Positions 32,123 through 41,088 are shown, numbered from the stretch's first letter. The stretch is 64,000 nucleotides of DNA from Actinomadura barringtoniae (GCF_017573505.1 NZ_JAGEOJ010000020.1:124001-188000); one strand, 5' to 3'. The notes: generated from the sequence alone by a model not told the origin. Program-made: numbers and translations.

Positions 32123-33489
32123 GTGGTCCGCTCCTTCGCGAAGACCGCGGCCACCTCGGGGATGCGGTCGATGTAACCGTCCAGCAGCTGGCGCCCGACC
32201 GAAGCCGAGTCGACCAGGGGGTGCAGCGCGAACGCCTTGGCGGCGTCGGCGCGCGAGCCAGTGCGCGCGGCGCTGATGATCAGCCGTTCCACGGCCTTGA
32301 CCTGCTGCATGAGCCCGGTCTGGTGCAGGTCGGGCTGGGCGAGCGACAGCGGGTGCACGCCGTTGGCGTCGACCATGACGGGCACCTCGACGACCGCGTC
32401 GCCGGGCAGCGCGGCGACGGTCGAGCCGTTGCCCACGTTCAGGATCATCTGGGCGCGCTCGTTGCGGCTGATCGCGTTCATCACGTTCAGCGCGACCCCG
32501 GCGTAGCCCTGGTCGACCGGGTCGACGCCGGAGTGGTCCTCCAGCTCGTCGCCGGCGCTCGCGCCCTTCACCTCGGCCATGTAGCTGGCGCTGCGCGAGG
32601 CCACCGTCTCGCGCCACATCTCCAGGGCGGCGCCGCCGGCCGCGCCGGCGATCCGCTCGTAGAACGCGGCCTGCTGCTTGGCCAGGTACTCACCGCGGGT
32701 CTGGGGCGCGTCCAGCGTGGCCCGCACCGCCTCGCGGTTGAAGTAGTAGTAGTACAGGTACTCGTTCGGGATGACGCCGAGGTCGCGCAGCCACTCGTTC
32801 CCGAAGACCACGCCCTCCTCCAGCGAGCCGAGCACGTCGTCGTCGGCGAGCAGGGCGGGCATGATGTCGACGCCGTCGTGCAGGATCCGGCGCATCCAGC
32901 CGAGGTGGTTCAGGCCCACGTAGTCCAGCTGGAGGCGCGCGGGGTCCAGGCCGAACGCCGCGGCGACCCGCGTGCCCAGGCCGGACGGGGTGTCGCAGAT
33001 GCCCATCACCCGGTCGCCGAGCACGTCCCGCATGGCCTCGGTGATCATCCCGGCCGGGTTGGTGAAGTTGATGACGTAGGCGTCGGGCGCGAGTTCCTTC
33101 ACGCGCCGCGCGATGTCGAGCATCACCGGGATCGTGCGCAGGCCGTACGCCAGGCCGCCGGGGCCGGTGGTCTCCTGGCCGAGGACGTTCAGGTCGAGCG
33201 CGACCCGCTCGTCGCAGACGCGCCCGGCCAGGCCGCCGACCCGGATGGCGGCGAAGACGAAGTCCGCGCCCTCCAGCGCCTTGTCGAGGCCGGTGCTGGT
33301 GAACACCTGGGGCGCGTCCGCCACGCCGTCGGCGAACGTCGCGAGCACGGCCGCCATGGCCTCGAGGCGACCGGCGTCGGAGTCCTGCAGCCAGACCTCC
33401 TCGATGCGCGGAGAGCCTTGGTCGCGCAGCAGGGCCTGGTACACGTACGGCACCCGGAACCCGCCGCCGCCGAGAATGGCCAGCTTCAT
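32119..33489 (-). CDS. NAD-dependent glycoside hydrolase family 4 (6-phospho-glycosidase type)
   Basis: This 456-residue enzyme begins with the NAD-binding segment MKLAILGGGGFRVPYVYQALL. GH4 marker stretches are FAAIRVGGLAGRVCDERVAL, LGQETTGPGG, VINFTNPAG, GICDTPSGLG and the LNHLGW motif. GH4 enzymes use NAD+ redox chemistry with a divalent metal bound by a conserved Cys/His; here Cys of GICDTP and His of LNHLGW are the candidates. They often hydrolyse 6-phospho-beta-glucosides or alpha-glucosides. It follows deoR with a 4-bp overlap and precedes GH76 with a 4-bp overlap. Confidence 0.92.
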   Translation of the reverse strand: MKLAILGGGGFRVPYVYQALLRDQGSPRIEEVWLQDSDAGRLEAMAAVLATFADGVADAPQVFTSTGLDKALEGADFVFAAIRVGGLAGRVCDERVALDLNVLGQETTGPGGLAYGLRTIPVMLDIARRVKELAPDAYVINFTNPAGMITEAMRDVLGDRVMGICDTPSGLGTRVAAAFGLDPARLQLDYVGLNHLGWMRRILHDGVDIMPALLADDDVLGSLEEGVVFGNEWLRDLGVIPNEYLYYYYFNREAVRATLDAPQTRGEYLAKQQAAFYERIAGAAGGAALEMWRETVASRSASYMAEVKGASAGDELEDHSGVDPVDQGYAGVALNVMNAISRNERAQMILNVGNGSTVAALPGDAVVEVPVMVDANGVHPLSLAQPDLHQTGLMQQVKAVERLIISAARTGSRADAAKAFALHPLVDSASVGRQLLDGYIDRIPEVAAVFAKERTT

Positions 33490-34268
33490 GCGATGATCAC
33501 CTTTCCACCCGCCTGGCGGCAGAGCTCGAGAGTCTGGGGATCGGCACCGGCGGTCGTGATCAGCGTGTCGAGCTGCCCGAGGGAGCAGACGCGCAGCGAC
33601 CCGGTGCCGGGGAACTTGGTCTCGGACGCGACCAGCACGACGCGGTCGGCGGCCTCGATCATCGCCCGCTTGATCTGGGTCTCCACCTCCATGTCGTCCA
33701 CGACATGGCCGTTGGACCGCACCCCGGTGCAGCTGAGGAACACCAGGTCGGCGCTGACCTGGCGGAGCGCGGCCTCGGTGAGCGACCCGACGAGCGAGAG
33801 GTAGTTGCGCCGCACCACGCCGCCGACCAGCACCAGCCGGACGGCGTCGTCGTCGCGCAGTTCGTCGAACACCGCCAGGTTGGCGGTGATGACGGTGACC
33901 GGCCGGCCGCGCAGGTGGCGGGCGATGAGGCGGGTGCTGGTGCCGATGTCGAGCACGACGACCATGTCGTCCTCGACGAGGGCGGCGGCCCGCCGGGCCA
34001 CCGCCTCCTTGCCCTCGCTGTCGCGTTCGGCCGAGGCGGCGAAGGAGATCTCCGGCGCCGCCTGCTGCGGGGAGGGAGCCGCCCCGCCGTAGGTCCGCAC
34101 GAGCTCGCCGTTGCGGTCCAGCACGTCGAGATCACGACGGATCGTCGACTCGCTCACCTTGAGGCTCTCGGCCAGTTCCCTGACCGAGGCCGCCCCCTTC
34201 GTGCGGACCGACGAAACGATCTGCGCACGGCGCTTGCTCGATGTCACGCAGGTGAACGTAACACCCAT
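33486..34268 (-). CDS. DeoR/GlpR family transcriptional regulator
   Basis: The 260-residue product has an N-terminal DeoR helix-turn-helix (RRAQIVSSVRTKGAASVRELAESLKVSESTIRRDLDVLDRNG, read in pieces) with the characteristic STIRRDLDVL. The phosphosugar-sensing DeoR C-terminal domain follows (VVLDIGTSTRLIARHL; FLSCTGVRSNGHV). It heads the deoR-GH4-GH76 operon and probably represses it until a phosphorylated sugar binds. The ATG at 34268 or a GTG at 34247 could be the start; neither has a clear ribosome binding site. Confidence 0.93.
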   Translation of the reverse strand: MGVTFTCVTSSKRRAQIVSSVRTKGAASVRELAESLKVSESTIRRDLDVLDRNGELVRTYGGAAPSPQQAAPEISFAASAERDSEGKEAVARRAAALVEDDMVVVLDIGTSTRLIARHLRGRPVTVITANLAVFDELRDDDAVRLVLVGGVVRRNYLSLVGSLTEAALRQVSADLVFLSCTGVRSNGHVVDDMEVETQIKRAMIEAADRVVLVASETKFPGTGSLRVCSLGQLDTLITTAGADPQTLELCRQAGGKVIIA

Positions 34269-34707
34269 GCGTGACTTCAGTCACCACCTGGGGAGGATTT
34301 GATCGAAGTCCGTCATCGACCCTTCTGACGTGCGCAGACTCAGTCAGGACGGCACTGGAGTCAGGCACTCCCGTCAACTTTGGGAACGTTCCAAGACACC
34401 CGCTGGTCACCGCCGCGCAATGCGGCGGCCCTGGCCACCACAAATCGGTCGAAACCTTGTCAGGACGGGCAGTCAGATCGCGCCGTGAGGTCGCCGGAAG
34501 TCAAGACACCTGGAGGTGTGTCAGTTGACGGACCGGGTGAGCGCCCGCCCGGCTCCACGGGGAGCCCGCCCGGCGTCATTGAGGCCTTCTCGGTCCCGAT
34601 CTCCGCGGTTATCCTGAGCGTGCTCAACCCCCGCCGGTCGCGTGGCTCTGCGCGGATTGTCGCCGCGCCGGCTCCTCCGCTGTTCCCTTTTGCCGAGGAG
34701 TCTCTCG
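34269..34707. promoter_or_regulatory. 439-bp divergent regulatory region between deoR and the chitinase gene
   Basis: No gene is supported here. The region holds the perfect palindrome GGAACGTTCC (34383-34392). It also holds two copies of GTCAGGACGG (34343-34352 and 34459-34468) and several short AGTCAGG repeats. A TTGACG at about 34525 may be a -35 element. A DasR-type chitin operator (TGGTCTAGACCA-like) was looked for and not found. GAGGAG precedes the chitinase ATG. Confidence 0.45.
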
Positions 34708-36036
34708 ATGATCTCCAAGCACCAGCACTGGCTCGCGGCCGTCGCGGCCGCGGCGATGGCGGCGATCCTGTCGCTCGGCGTCATGGTCGCGTTCTCCGGC
34801 CCCGCCCGGTCCGCGCGCGCCGCCGCGATCGCGTGCGCCTCGTTCCCCGCGTGGGCCGAGGGCAACACCTACACCGCCGGAACGAAGGTGACCTACAACG
34901 GGCACGGATACCAGGCCCTGGTCACCCACACCGCCTACGCGGGCGCGGGCTGGAACCCCGCCGCCACCCCGACGCTCTGGACCGACCTGGGCGCCTGCGA
35001 CTCGGTCCCGCCGACCACTCCCCCGACGACACCGCCCACCACTCCCCCGACCACCCCTCCGACGACGCCGCCTTCAGGTGACACCTGCGCGGTGAAGTCG
35101 CGCCCAGCCGGCAAGGTCCTCCAGGGCTACTGGGAGAACTGGGACGGCGCCGGCAACGGCGTGCACCCGCCGTTCGGCTGGGTCCCGATCAACGACGCCC
35201 GGATCAAGCAGCACGGCTACAACGTCATCAACGCCGCGTTCCCGGTCATCCGCTCCGACGGCACGGTGCTGTGGGAGGACGGGATGGACGCGACGGTGAA
35301 GGTCTCGACGCCCGCCGAGATGTGCGCGGCCAAGGAGTCCGGCGCCACCATCCTGATGTCGATCGGCGGCGCCGCCGCGGGCATCGACCTGAGCTCCAGC
35401 ACGGTCGCCGACAAGTTCGTCTCGACCGTGGTGCCGATCCTGAAGAAGTACAACTTCGACGGGATCGACATCGACATCGAGACCGGACTCACCGGCAGCG
35501 GCAACATCGGCCAGCTGTCGGCCTCGCAGTCCAACCTGATCCGCATCATCGACGGCGTGCTCGCCCAGATGCCGTCCAACTTCGGCCTGACCATGGCGCC
35601 TGAGACCGCCTACGTCACCGGCGGCAGCGTCACCTACGGCTCGATCTGGGGCGCGTACCTGCCGATCGTCAAGAAGTACGCCGACAACGGGCGGCTGTGG
35701 TGGCTGAACATGCAGTACTACAACGGCAGCATGTACGGCTGCTCGGGTGACTCCTACTCCGCGGGCACCGTGCAGGGCTTCACGGCCCAGACCGACTGCC
35801 TCAACACCGGCCTCGTCGTGCAGGGCACCACGATCCGCGTCCCGTACGACAAGCAGGTCCCGGGCCTGCCCGCACAGCCGGGCGCGGGCGGCGGCTACAT
35901 GTCGCCCAGCCTGGTCTCCCAGGCCTGGAGCCACTACGGCAACGGCCTCAAGGGCCTGATGACCTGGTCCATCAACTGGGACGGCTCCAAGAGCTGGACC
36001 TTCGGCGACAACGTCAAGGCCCTCCAGGGCCGCTGA
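34708..36036 (+). CDS. secreted chitinase, CBM5/12-like domain plus GH18 catalytic domain
   Basis: The 442-residue enzyme has a signal peptide (QHWLAAVAAAAMAAILSLGVM, cleavage near ARAA). A chitin-binding CBM5/12-like module follows (CASFPAWAEGNTYTAGTKVTY; YQALVTHTAYAGAGWNP). A Thr/Pro linker with five or more PPTT repeats leads to the GH18 barrel. The catalytic DxxDxDxE motif is FDGIDIDIET (about residues 250-259), with Glu as acid. SIGGAA matches the conserved SxGG beta-3 motif. Start at ATG 34708 with GAGGAG ahead; the longer frame from 34642 has no signal-peptide start. It acts on chitin outside the cell and is followed by a strong terminator. Confidence 0.96.
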   Translation: MISKHQHWLAAVAAAAMAAILSLGVMVAFSGPARSARAAAIACASFPAWAEGNTYTAGTKVTYNGHGYQALVTHTAYAGAGWNPAATPTLWTDLGACDSVPPTTPPTTPPTTPPTTPPTTPPSGDTCAVKSRPAGKVLQGYWENWDGAGNGVHPPFGWVPINDARIKQHGYNVINAAFPVIRSDGTVLWEDGMDATVKVSTPAEMCAAKESGATILMSIGGAAAGIDLSSSTVADKFVSTVVPILKKYNFDGIDIDIETGLTGSGNIGQLSASQSNLIRIIDGVLAQMPSNFGLTMAPETAYVTGGSVTYGSIWGAYLPIVKKYADNGRLWWLNMQYYNGSMYGCSGDSYSAGTVQGFTAQTDCLNTGLVVQGTTIRVPYDKQVPGLPAQPGAGGGYMSPSLVSQAWSHYGNGLKGLMTWSINWDGSKSWTFGDNVKALQGR

Positions 36037-36045
36037 CCGATGGGC

Positions 36046-36098
36046 GGGCCATGGTGGTACTGGATACAGCCTTGATCCGGATAGTGCCGCCATGGCCC
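36046..36098 (+). terminator. hairpin terminator downstream of the chitinase gene
   Basis: GGGCCATGGTGGTACT (36046-36061) pairs with AGTGCCGCCATGGCCC (36083-36098). All 16 positions pair, two of them as G-U wobbles, around a 21-nt loop. There is no clear U tract. It sits 10 bp after the chitinase stop and before the histidine kinase gene. Confidence 0.7.
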
Positions 36099-36128
36099 GG
36101 CCCGTGCCGCGCATCCTAGTCTTCGGGC

Positions 36129-37310
36129 ATGCGCCTCCCCCATCCGCTGCGGCCGCTCCGGCGCGCCGCCAGGCCGGCCGCAGCGGCGGCGGTCGCGTGC
36201 CTGATATGGGCGGTCACGCCCATCGTGCTGTTCCGGTACGGCATGCCATGGCTGACGACCGTCCACAAGGAACGCCTCCGGGCGATCATGCGGGTGGAGA
36301 TACCGGACGCGCCGATGGAGCCGAGATCGCGGGGCCTGCGCACGCGGGCCGCACGATGGCAGGCCGTCTATCACCTGGTCGCCGGGCCGCCGATCGTCCT
36401 GGGCCAGATCCTGTCGGCCGGGCTCGGGGTCGTCTCGCTGGCGGCCCTGCTCTTCTACGCCTGGATGCCGCTGGTGTGGGACATGGGAAATCCGGTCTCG
36501 GGTCCGGTCTTCGACGGGGCGAATCCCAAGCTGCTCATCGACGCCGTCGGGCTGCCGGCCACGATCGGTGGCGTGACCGGGCTCTACGTCACGGCTTGGC
36601 TCTTTCGCGGCCTCGGACGGCTCGACGTGCGGGCGGCGACGGTCCTTCTAGGCCCCAGCCGGGAACAGTTGCTCACGAGGCGGCTCGAGAGCGTCACCGA
36701 GAGCCGCGCGGGCGTCGTGGACGCCGCCGACGCCGAGCGGCGCAGGATCGAGCGTGACCTGCACGACGGCGCGCAGCAGCGGCTGGTGTCGCTCGCGGTC
36801 GGCCTGGGGGTGGCCAAGGCGACGCTCGCCGACCTGTCCGACGACGCGCGGCTGGTGATCGACAAGGCGCACGGGGAGGCCAAGGCGGCCATCGACGAGC
36901 TGAACGAACTCGTCCGCGGCCTGCATCCGGCCGTGCTCGAAGACCGGGGGCTCGACGCGGCCCTGTCCGGGGTCGTCGCACGGGCACCGATCCCGGTACG
37001 GCTGAACGTGGACCTGGCCACGCGCCCCGCCGCCGCCGTCGAGGCGGTCGCCTACTTCGTGGTGTCGGAGGCGCTGGCCAACGTGGTCAAGCACGCGCAG
37101 GCGTCGCGGGCCGACGTCACGGTCGAGCGGCACGGCGGCACGCTGCTGATCGTGGTCGCCGACGACGGCCTGGGTGGAGCGGACCCGGGCGCGGGGACGG
37201 GGCTGGCGGGACTGGCGAAGCGGGTCGCGTCCGTGGACGGGAAGTTCGCGCTGTCCAGCCCGTCCGGCGGCCCGACCGTCCTGACCGCGGAGCTGCCGTG
37301 CGCGCGGTGA
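36129..37310 (+). CDS. sensor histidine kinase (HisKA_3/NarX-LiaS type)
   Basis: The 393-residue membrane kinase has three predicted hydrophobic segments: VACLIWAVTPIVLF, ILSAGLGVVSLAALLFYAWM, and IGGVTGLYVTAWLF. A short cytoplasmic linker follows, then the HisKA_3 dimerisation box ERRRIERDLHDGAQQRLVSL, with the phospho-acceptor His in DLHDGAQ. The HATPase_c domain shows VVSEALANVVKHA and VVADDGLGGADPGAGTGLAGL. The GTG-started response regulator overlaps its end by 13 bp, so the two form one unit. There is no large extracellular sensor domain, so the signal is probably within the membrane or envelope stress. Confidence 0.95.
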   Translation: MRLPHPLRPLRRAARPAAAAAVACLIWAVTPIVLFRYGMPWLTTVHKERLRAIMRVEIPDAPMEPRSRGLRTRAARWQAVYHLVAGPPIVLGQILSAGLGVVSLAALLFYAWMPLVWDMGNPVSGPVFDGANPKLLIDAVGLPATIGGVTGLYVTAWLFRGLGRLDVRAATVLLGPSREQLLTRRLESVTESRAGVVDAADAERRRIERDLHDGAQQRLVSLAVGLGVAKATLADLSDDARLVIDKAHGEAKAAIDELNELVRGLHPAVLEDRGLDAALSGVVARAPIPVRLNVDLATRPAAAVEAVAYFVVSEALANVVKHAQASRADVTVERHGGTLLIVVADDGLGGADPGAGTGLAGLAKRVASVDGKFALSSPSGGPTVLTAELPCAR

Positions 37311-37945
37311 TCGCCGAGGACTCCGTCCTGCTGCGGGTCGGGCTCGTCCAGGTCGTCGAGATGGCCGGGTTCACGGTGGTCGCCGAGGTCGGCGACGCAG
37401 ACGGCGCGCTGGCCGCGATCGAAGCGCACCGGCCCGAGATCGCGCTCCTGGACGTTCGGATGCCGCCGGGTTTCAGCGACGAGGGGGTCCGGGCGGCGCT
37501 CGTCGTCCGGCGGAGATGGCCGGACACCGCCGTGCTGCTCCTGTCGCAGTACGTCGAGGAGCGCTACGCCACCGATTTGCTGGCGACCGCGACGGGCGGC
37601 ATCGGCTACCTGCTCAAGCAGCGGGTCGCCGACGTCGAGGAGTTCATCGAGGCGCTGCGGAGGGTCGCCGCCGGGGGCACCGCCCTGGATCCGCAGGTGG
37701 TCTCACAGCTGCTCGTGCGCCGTGACCGCGACCCGCTCGAACGGCTCACCCCGCGTGAACGCGACGTCCTGGCCCTGATGGCCGAGGGTCGTTCCAACGC
37801 GGGGATCGCCGAGCGGCTGGTGGTGAGCGAGAGCGCGGTCGCCAAGCACGTGAACGGCATCCTCACCAAGCTGGACCTGCCGCAGGCCGAGGCCGACCAC
37901 CGCCGGGTGCTGGCGGTGCTGCAGTTCATCGACGCCTCGACCTGA
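37298..37945 (+). CDS. LuxR/NarL-family response regulator
   Basis: This is the 215-residue partner of the kinase upstream. The receiver domain has the acidic pair near Glu7-Asp8, the phosphorylation site Asp52 in IALLDVRMPP, and a conserved Lys in LLKQRVAD. The C-terminal LuxR-type helix-turn-helix is LTPRERDVLALMAEGRSNAGIAERL with AVAKHVNGILTKL. The receiver carries the PPGFSDEGVRAA insertion common in the LiaR-like actinobacterial group. Its target is not evident; an efflux or envelope function elsewhere is usual for this type. Confidence 0.95.
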   Translation: MRAVIAEDSVLLRVGLVQVVEMAGFTVVAEVGDADGALAAIEAHRPEIALLDVRMPPGFSDEGVRAALVVRRRWPDTAVLLLSQYVEERYATDLLATATGGIGYLLKQRVADVEEFIEALRRVAAGGTALDPQVVSQLLVRRDRDPLERLTPRERDVLALMAEGRSNAGIAERLVVSESAVAKHVNGILTKLDLPQAEADHRRVLAVLQFIDAST

Positions 37946-37954
37946 GTCGGGGCC

Positions 37955-39370
37955 CTAGTCGGTGCCGACCTCCATGGCGGCCTGGTCGAGCAGCTCGTCG
38001 TTCGGCACCGTGCCCCGGGAGGCGATCGCCTCGGCGCCGCCCTCGGGCATCGCGCCGATCAGGCCGCTGGTGGCCTGCACGCCGAGCATGCCGAGCCGGG
38101 TGTACTGCTCCAGCTTGGAGCGCGAGTCGGCGATGTCGAGGTTGCGCATGGTCAGCTGGCCGATCCGGTCGACCGGGCCGAACGCGGAGTCCTCGGTGCG
38201 CTCCATCGACAGCTTGTCCGGGTGGTAGCTGAACGCCGGGCCGGTCGTGTCGAGGATCGAGTAGTCCTCGCCGCGCCGCAGCCGCAGGGTGACCTCGCCG
38301 GTCACGGCGGTCCCGATCCAGCGCTGGAGGGACTCGCGGATCATCATGGCCTGCGGGTCGAGCCAGCGGCCCTCGTAGAGGAGCCGGCCGAGCCGCCGGC
38401 CCTCGTTGTGGTAGTTGGCGACGGTGTCCTCGTTGTGGATGGCGTTGACCAGCCGTTCGTACGCCGCGAACAGCAGCGCCATGCCCGGGGCCTCGTACAC
38501 GCCCCGGCTCTTGGCCTCGATGACGCGGTTCTCGATCTGGTCGGACATGCCCAGGCCGTGCCGGCCGCCGATGGCGTTGGCCTCCAGCACCAGGTCGACG
38601 GCGGAGGCGAACTCCTTCCCGTTGATCGTGACCGGGCGGCCCTGCTCGAAGCCGATGGAGACGTCCTCGGTCGGGATCTCGATGGAGGTGTCCCAGAACT
38701 TCACACCCATGATCGGCTCGACGCTCTCGACGCCCGCGTCCAGGTGCTCCAGGGCCTTGGCCTCATGAGTGGCGCCCCAGAGGTTGGCGTCGGTCGAGTA
38801 GGCCTTCTCGGTGCTGTCCCGGTAGGGCAGGCCGTGCGCGAGCAGCCACTCCGACATCTCGGTCCGGCCGCCGAGCTCGCGGACGAACTGGGCGTCCAGC
38901 CACGGCTTGTAGATCCGCAGGTTCGGGTTGGCGAGCAGCCCGTACCGGTAGAACCGCTCGATGTCGTTGCCCTTGAACGTGGAGCCGTCGCCCCAGATCT
39001 GCACGTCGTCGTCGAGCATGGCACGCACGAGCAGGGTGCCGGTCACGGCCCGGCCGAGGGGGGTGGTGTTGAAGTAGGCGCGGCCGCCCGAGCGGACGTG
39101 GAACGCGCCGCAGGCCAGGGCCGCCAGGCCCTCCTCCACCAGTGCCTCGCGGCAGTCGACCAGGCGCGCGATCTCCGCGCCGTAGGCGGTCGCGCGGCTC
39201 GGCACCGAGGCGATGTCGGGCTCGTCGTACTGGCCGATGTCGGCGGTGTAGGTGCAGGGCACGGCACCCTTGTCGCGCATCCACGCGACCGCCACGGAGG
39301 TGTCGAGGCCACCGGAGAAAGCGATCCCGACTCGTTCGCCGACTGGGAGGGAGGAGAGCACCTTGGACAT
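37955..39370 (-). CDS. argG: argininosuccinate synthase, long (E. coli-type) form
   Basis: ArgG joins citrulline and aspartate using ATP in arginine synthesis. The 471-residue product has the N-type ATP pyrophosphatase P-loop in IAFSGGLDTSVAVAWM (about residues 15-30). It also has TYTADIGQYDEP and the substrate segments FKGNDIERFYRYG and ANLWGATHEAKALE. The length and the DIGQ/ALACGAFH pattern match the long ArgG class of E. coli rather than the 400-residue class usual beside argH in actinobacteria. No other arg gene is nearby. The ATG at 39370 has no clear ribosome binding site. A candidate ARG box lies just upstream at 39391-39406. Confidence 0.93.
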   Translation of the reverse strand: MSKVLSSLPVGERVGIAFSGGLDTSVAVAWMRDKGAVPCTYTADIGQYDEPDIASVPSRATAYGAEIARLVDCREALVEEGLAALACGAFHVRSGGRAYFNTTPLGRAVTGTLLVRAMLDDDVQIWGDGSTFKGNDIERFYRYGLLANPNLRIYKPWLDAQFVRELGGRTEMSEWLLAHGLPYRDSTEKAYSTDANLWGATHEAKALEHLDAGVESVEPIMGVKFWDTSIEIPTEDVSIGFEQGRPVTINGKEFASAVDLVLEANAIGGRHGLGMSDQIENRVIEAKSRGVYEAPGMALLFAAYERLVNAIHNEDTVANYHNEGRRLGRLLYEGRWLDPQAMMIRESLQRWIGTAVTGEVTLRLRRGEDYSILDTTGPAFSYHPDKLSMERTEDSAFGPVDRIGQLTMRNLDIADSRSKLEQYTRLGMLGVQATSGLIGAMPEGGAEAIASRGTVPNDELLDQAAMEVGTD

Positions 39371-39390
39371 GAGAAGAAGTATGCATCTCT

Positions 39391-39406
39391 CTGCATGGTC
39401 ATGCAA
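39391..39406. promoter_or_regulatory. candidate ARG box upstream of argG
   Basis: Read on the argG strand the site is TTGCATGACCATGCAG, close to the TTGCAT-N4-ATGCAA form of actinobacterial ArgR sites. It contains the palindrome TGCATG-GT-CATGCA, and a further ATGCAT half lies at 39381-39386. It is 20 bp before the argG start, so ArgR repression is likely. The consensus is recalled from the ArgR family. Confidence 0.6.
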
Positions 39407-39462
39407 CGGCATTCGGGTAACCCGCGAGAAGTTCCTTCCCGACCAGCGTGGACAAAAATATG

Positions 39463-39474
39463 TAGACCGGTCTA
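39463..39474. promoter_or_regulatory. LmrA/YxaF-type TetR operator
   Basis: TAGACCGGTCTA is a perfect 12-bp palindrome 10 bp before the TetR ATG. It is identical in form to the known operator class of LmrA/YxaF-type TetR regulators, which matches the protein encoded immediately downstream. Confidence 0.75.
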
Positions 39475-39484
39475 TTTTGAACCC

Positions 39485-40069
39485 ATGACCGGAACCAAGG
39501 GAGCTCAGACCAGCGCGCGGCTGGTCGAGTCGATGCTCGAGCTGATCCAGGCTCGCGGCTACAGCGGCACGGGCCTCGCCACCGTGACCGAGCACGCCCA
39601 GGCCCCCAAGGGGTCGCTGTACTTCCACTTTCCTGAGGGCAAGGAAGCTCTCGGTTTGAAGGCGATCGAGCTAGCAGCCGACCGATTCCGCAGTCTGATA
39701 GCCGATTCAGCAATGGAATCGGAGCGCCCTTCCGAGGTGATCGGCCGGGTGATCGACGTGCTGGCCGGGCTGCTGACCGACAGCGACTTCCAGCTCGGCT
39801 GCCCGGTCTCGGTCATGACCCTGGAGATGGGCGCCCAGAGTGAGCGCCTCCGGGACGCCTGCGCGAACGCCTTCGACTCGTGGATCACGCCGGTGGCCGA
39901 GTACCTGACCGCCCTGGGCCGTACGCCGGACGCGGCTCGCACGCTGGCGACGGCCGTCGTGAGCATGGTGGAGGGCGCGGTGATCGTGTCCCGGGCCCAG
40001 CGATCGGTGGAGCCCCTGCGCTGCGCCGCCCGCACCCTGACCGGACTGCTGGAGGCGGAGGCGGCATGA
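39485..40069 (+). CDS. TetR regulator of the LmrA/YxaF type
   Basis: The 194-residue protein has the TetR helix-turn-helix at about residues 10-55 (GYSGTGLATVTEHAQAPKGSLYFHFPEGKEAL). The KGSLYFHFP-GKE wording and the C-terminal GCPVSVMTLEM segment are typical of the LmrA/YxaF subgroup. That group regulates drug or flavonoid efflux and reductase genes by binding TAGACC-type sites. Such a site lies directly before this gene, so it should repress its own transcript, which also includes the reductase overlapping its stop. The inducer is unknown. Confidence 0.93.
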   Translation: MTGTKGAQTSARLVESMLELIQARGYSGTGLATVTEHAQAPKGSLYFHFPEGKEALGLKAIELAADRFRSLIADSAMESERPSEVIGRVIDVLAGLLTDSDFQLGCPVSVMTLEMGAQSERLRDACANAFDSWITPVAEYLTALGRTPDAARTLATAVVSMVEGAVIVSRAQRSVEPLRCAARTLTGLLEAEAA

Positions 40070-41088
40070 ACGAGCGGCACGCAGTGATCTTTGGAGCGAC
40101 CGGCCTGATCGGGCGGCACGTCACCCTGGAGCTGATCAGGTCCGGCGTACGGGTGACCACGGCGACCCGCAGCGAGGACTCCTACGAGCGCCTGAGCAAG
40201 TGGATCATCGAGCACGGCGAGCAGCCGCCCGCCGACCTCAGGGACTCCCCCGCCACCGGCGGCGTCACCGAGGTCTACCACTGCGCGGGCGCGTACCGCT
40301 TCGGGATGCCCGCGGACGAGGCCCGCCGCGCCAACGTCGACGGCACCGCCACGATCGTGGAGTTCGCCGCGAGCCTCCCCCGGCTGCGACGCCTCGTCTA
40401 CGTCTCGGGCTACCGCGTCGGCGGCCAGGACCCGTCCCAGATCCCCTGGAGCGCCGAGCAGCGCCGCAAGACCTACGCGGCGCTCGGCGGGTACGAGGCC
40501 TCGAAGGTGGAGGCGGACGCCGTCTTCCAGGCCACCGCGAACCGCCTGAACGTGCCGTGGACGATCGTCAACCCGTGCAGCGTGATCGGCGACAGCGCCA
40601 CCGGGGAGTCCGACCAGTACGTCGGCCTGGCCACGAACGTGAAGGAGATCCACCAGGGCACGATGCCCGCGCTGCCCGGCAACTCCACGACCTTCGTACC
40701 GGTGGTCACGGTCGACTACCTGGCGCGCTTCATGACCTTGCTCCCGCTGGACGAGGCGACCGCCGGCAACTCCTACTGGGTCCTGGACGACGCCACTCCC
40801 CCGCTGCCGGAGCTGCTCGCGCTCATCGCCCGGCACTACGGGGTCAAGGTGCCCCGCCTGCGCGTCCCCGTGCCCGTTCTGCGCCGTCTGCCCCGCTGGC
40901 TGACCAAGGCCGACCCGGAGACCCTCACGTTCCTGTCCAGCGACCGCTACCCCACGGGCCCGGCGAACGCCTTCGCCGCACGTCACGGCCTCGCGATGCC
41001 CGACGTCGAGACCTCGCTTCTGCGCTGGGCCGACCACATGGCCGCCCACCGATTCGGGGAGGTCAAGGACGTGACGTACGCGACCTGA
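40066..41088 (+). CDS. NAD-dependent epimerase/dehydratase (extended SDR)
   Basis: This 340-residue extended SDR has the N-terminal cofactor motif VIFGATGLIGRHVTLEL (about residues 7-23). A catalytic Ser is in VYVSGYRVGG, and the active-site Tyr/Lys pair is in GGYEASKVEAD. The C-terminal part is typical of dihydroflavonol-reductase-like and sugar-nucleotide epimerase-like proteins. The ATG overlaps the TetR stop, so it is cotranscribed with and controlled by that regulator. Conversion of the TetR ligand is an attractive guess, but the substrate is not known. Confidence 0.9.
   Translation: MNERHAVIFGATGLIGRHVTLELIRSGVRVTTATRSEDSYERLSKWIIEHGEQPPADLRDSPATGGVTEVYHCAGAYRFGMPADEARRANVDGTATIVEFAASLPRLRRLVYVSGYRVGGQDPSQIPWSAEQRRKTYAALGGYEASKVEADAVFQATANRLNVPWTIVNPCSVIGDSATGESDQYVGLATNVKEIHQGTMPALPGNSTTFVPVVTVDYLARFMTLLPLDEATAGNSYWVLDDATPPLPELLALIARHYGVKVPRLRVPVPVLRRLPRWLTKADPETLTFLSSDRYPTGPANAFAARHGLAMPDVETSLLRWADHMAAHRFGEVKDVTYAT

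Noticed and set aside
34269..34707. DasR-type chitin/N-acetylglucosamine operator before the chitinase
   Set aside because: No TGGTCTAGACCA-like palindrome was found; only the unrelated GGAACGTTCC palindrome is present.
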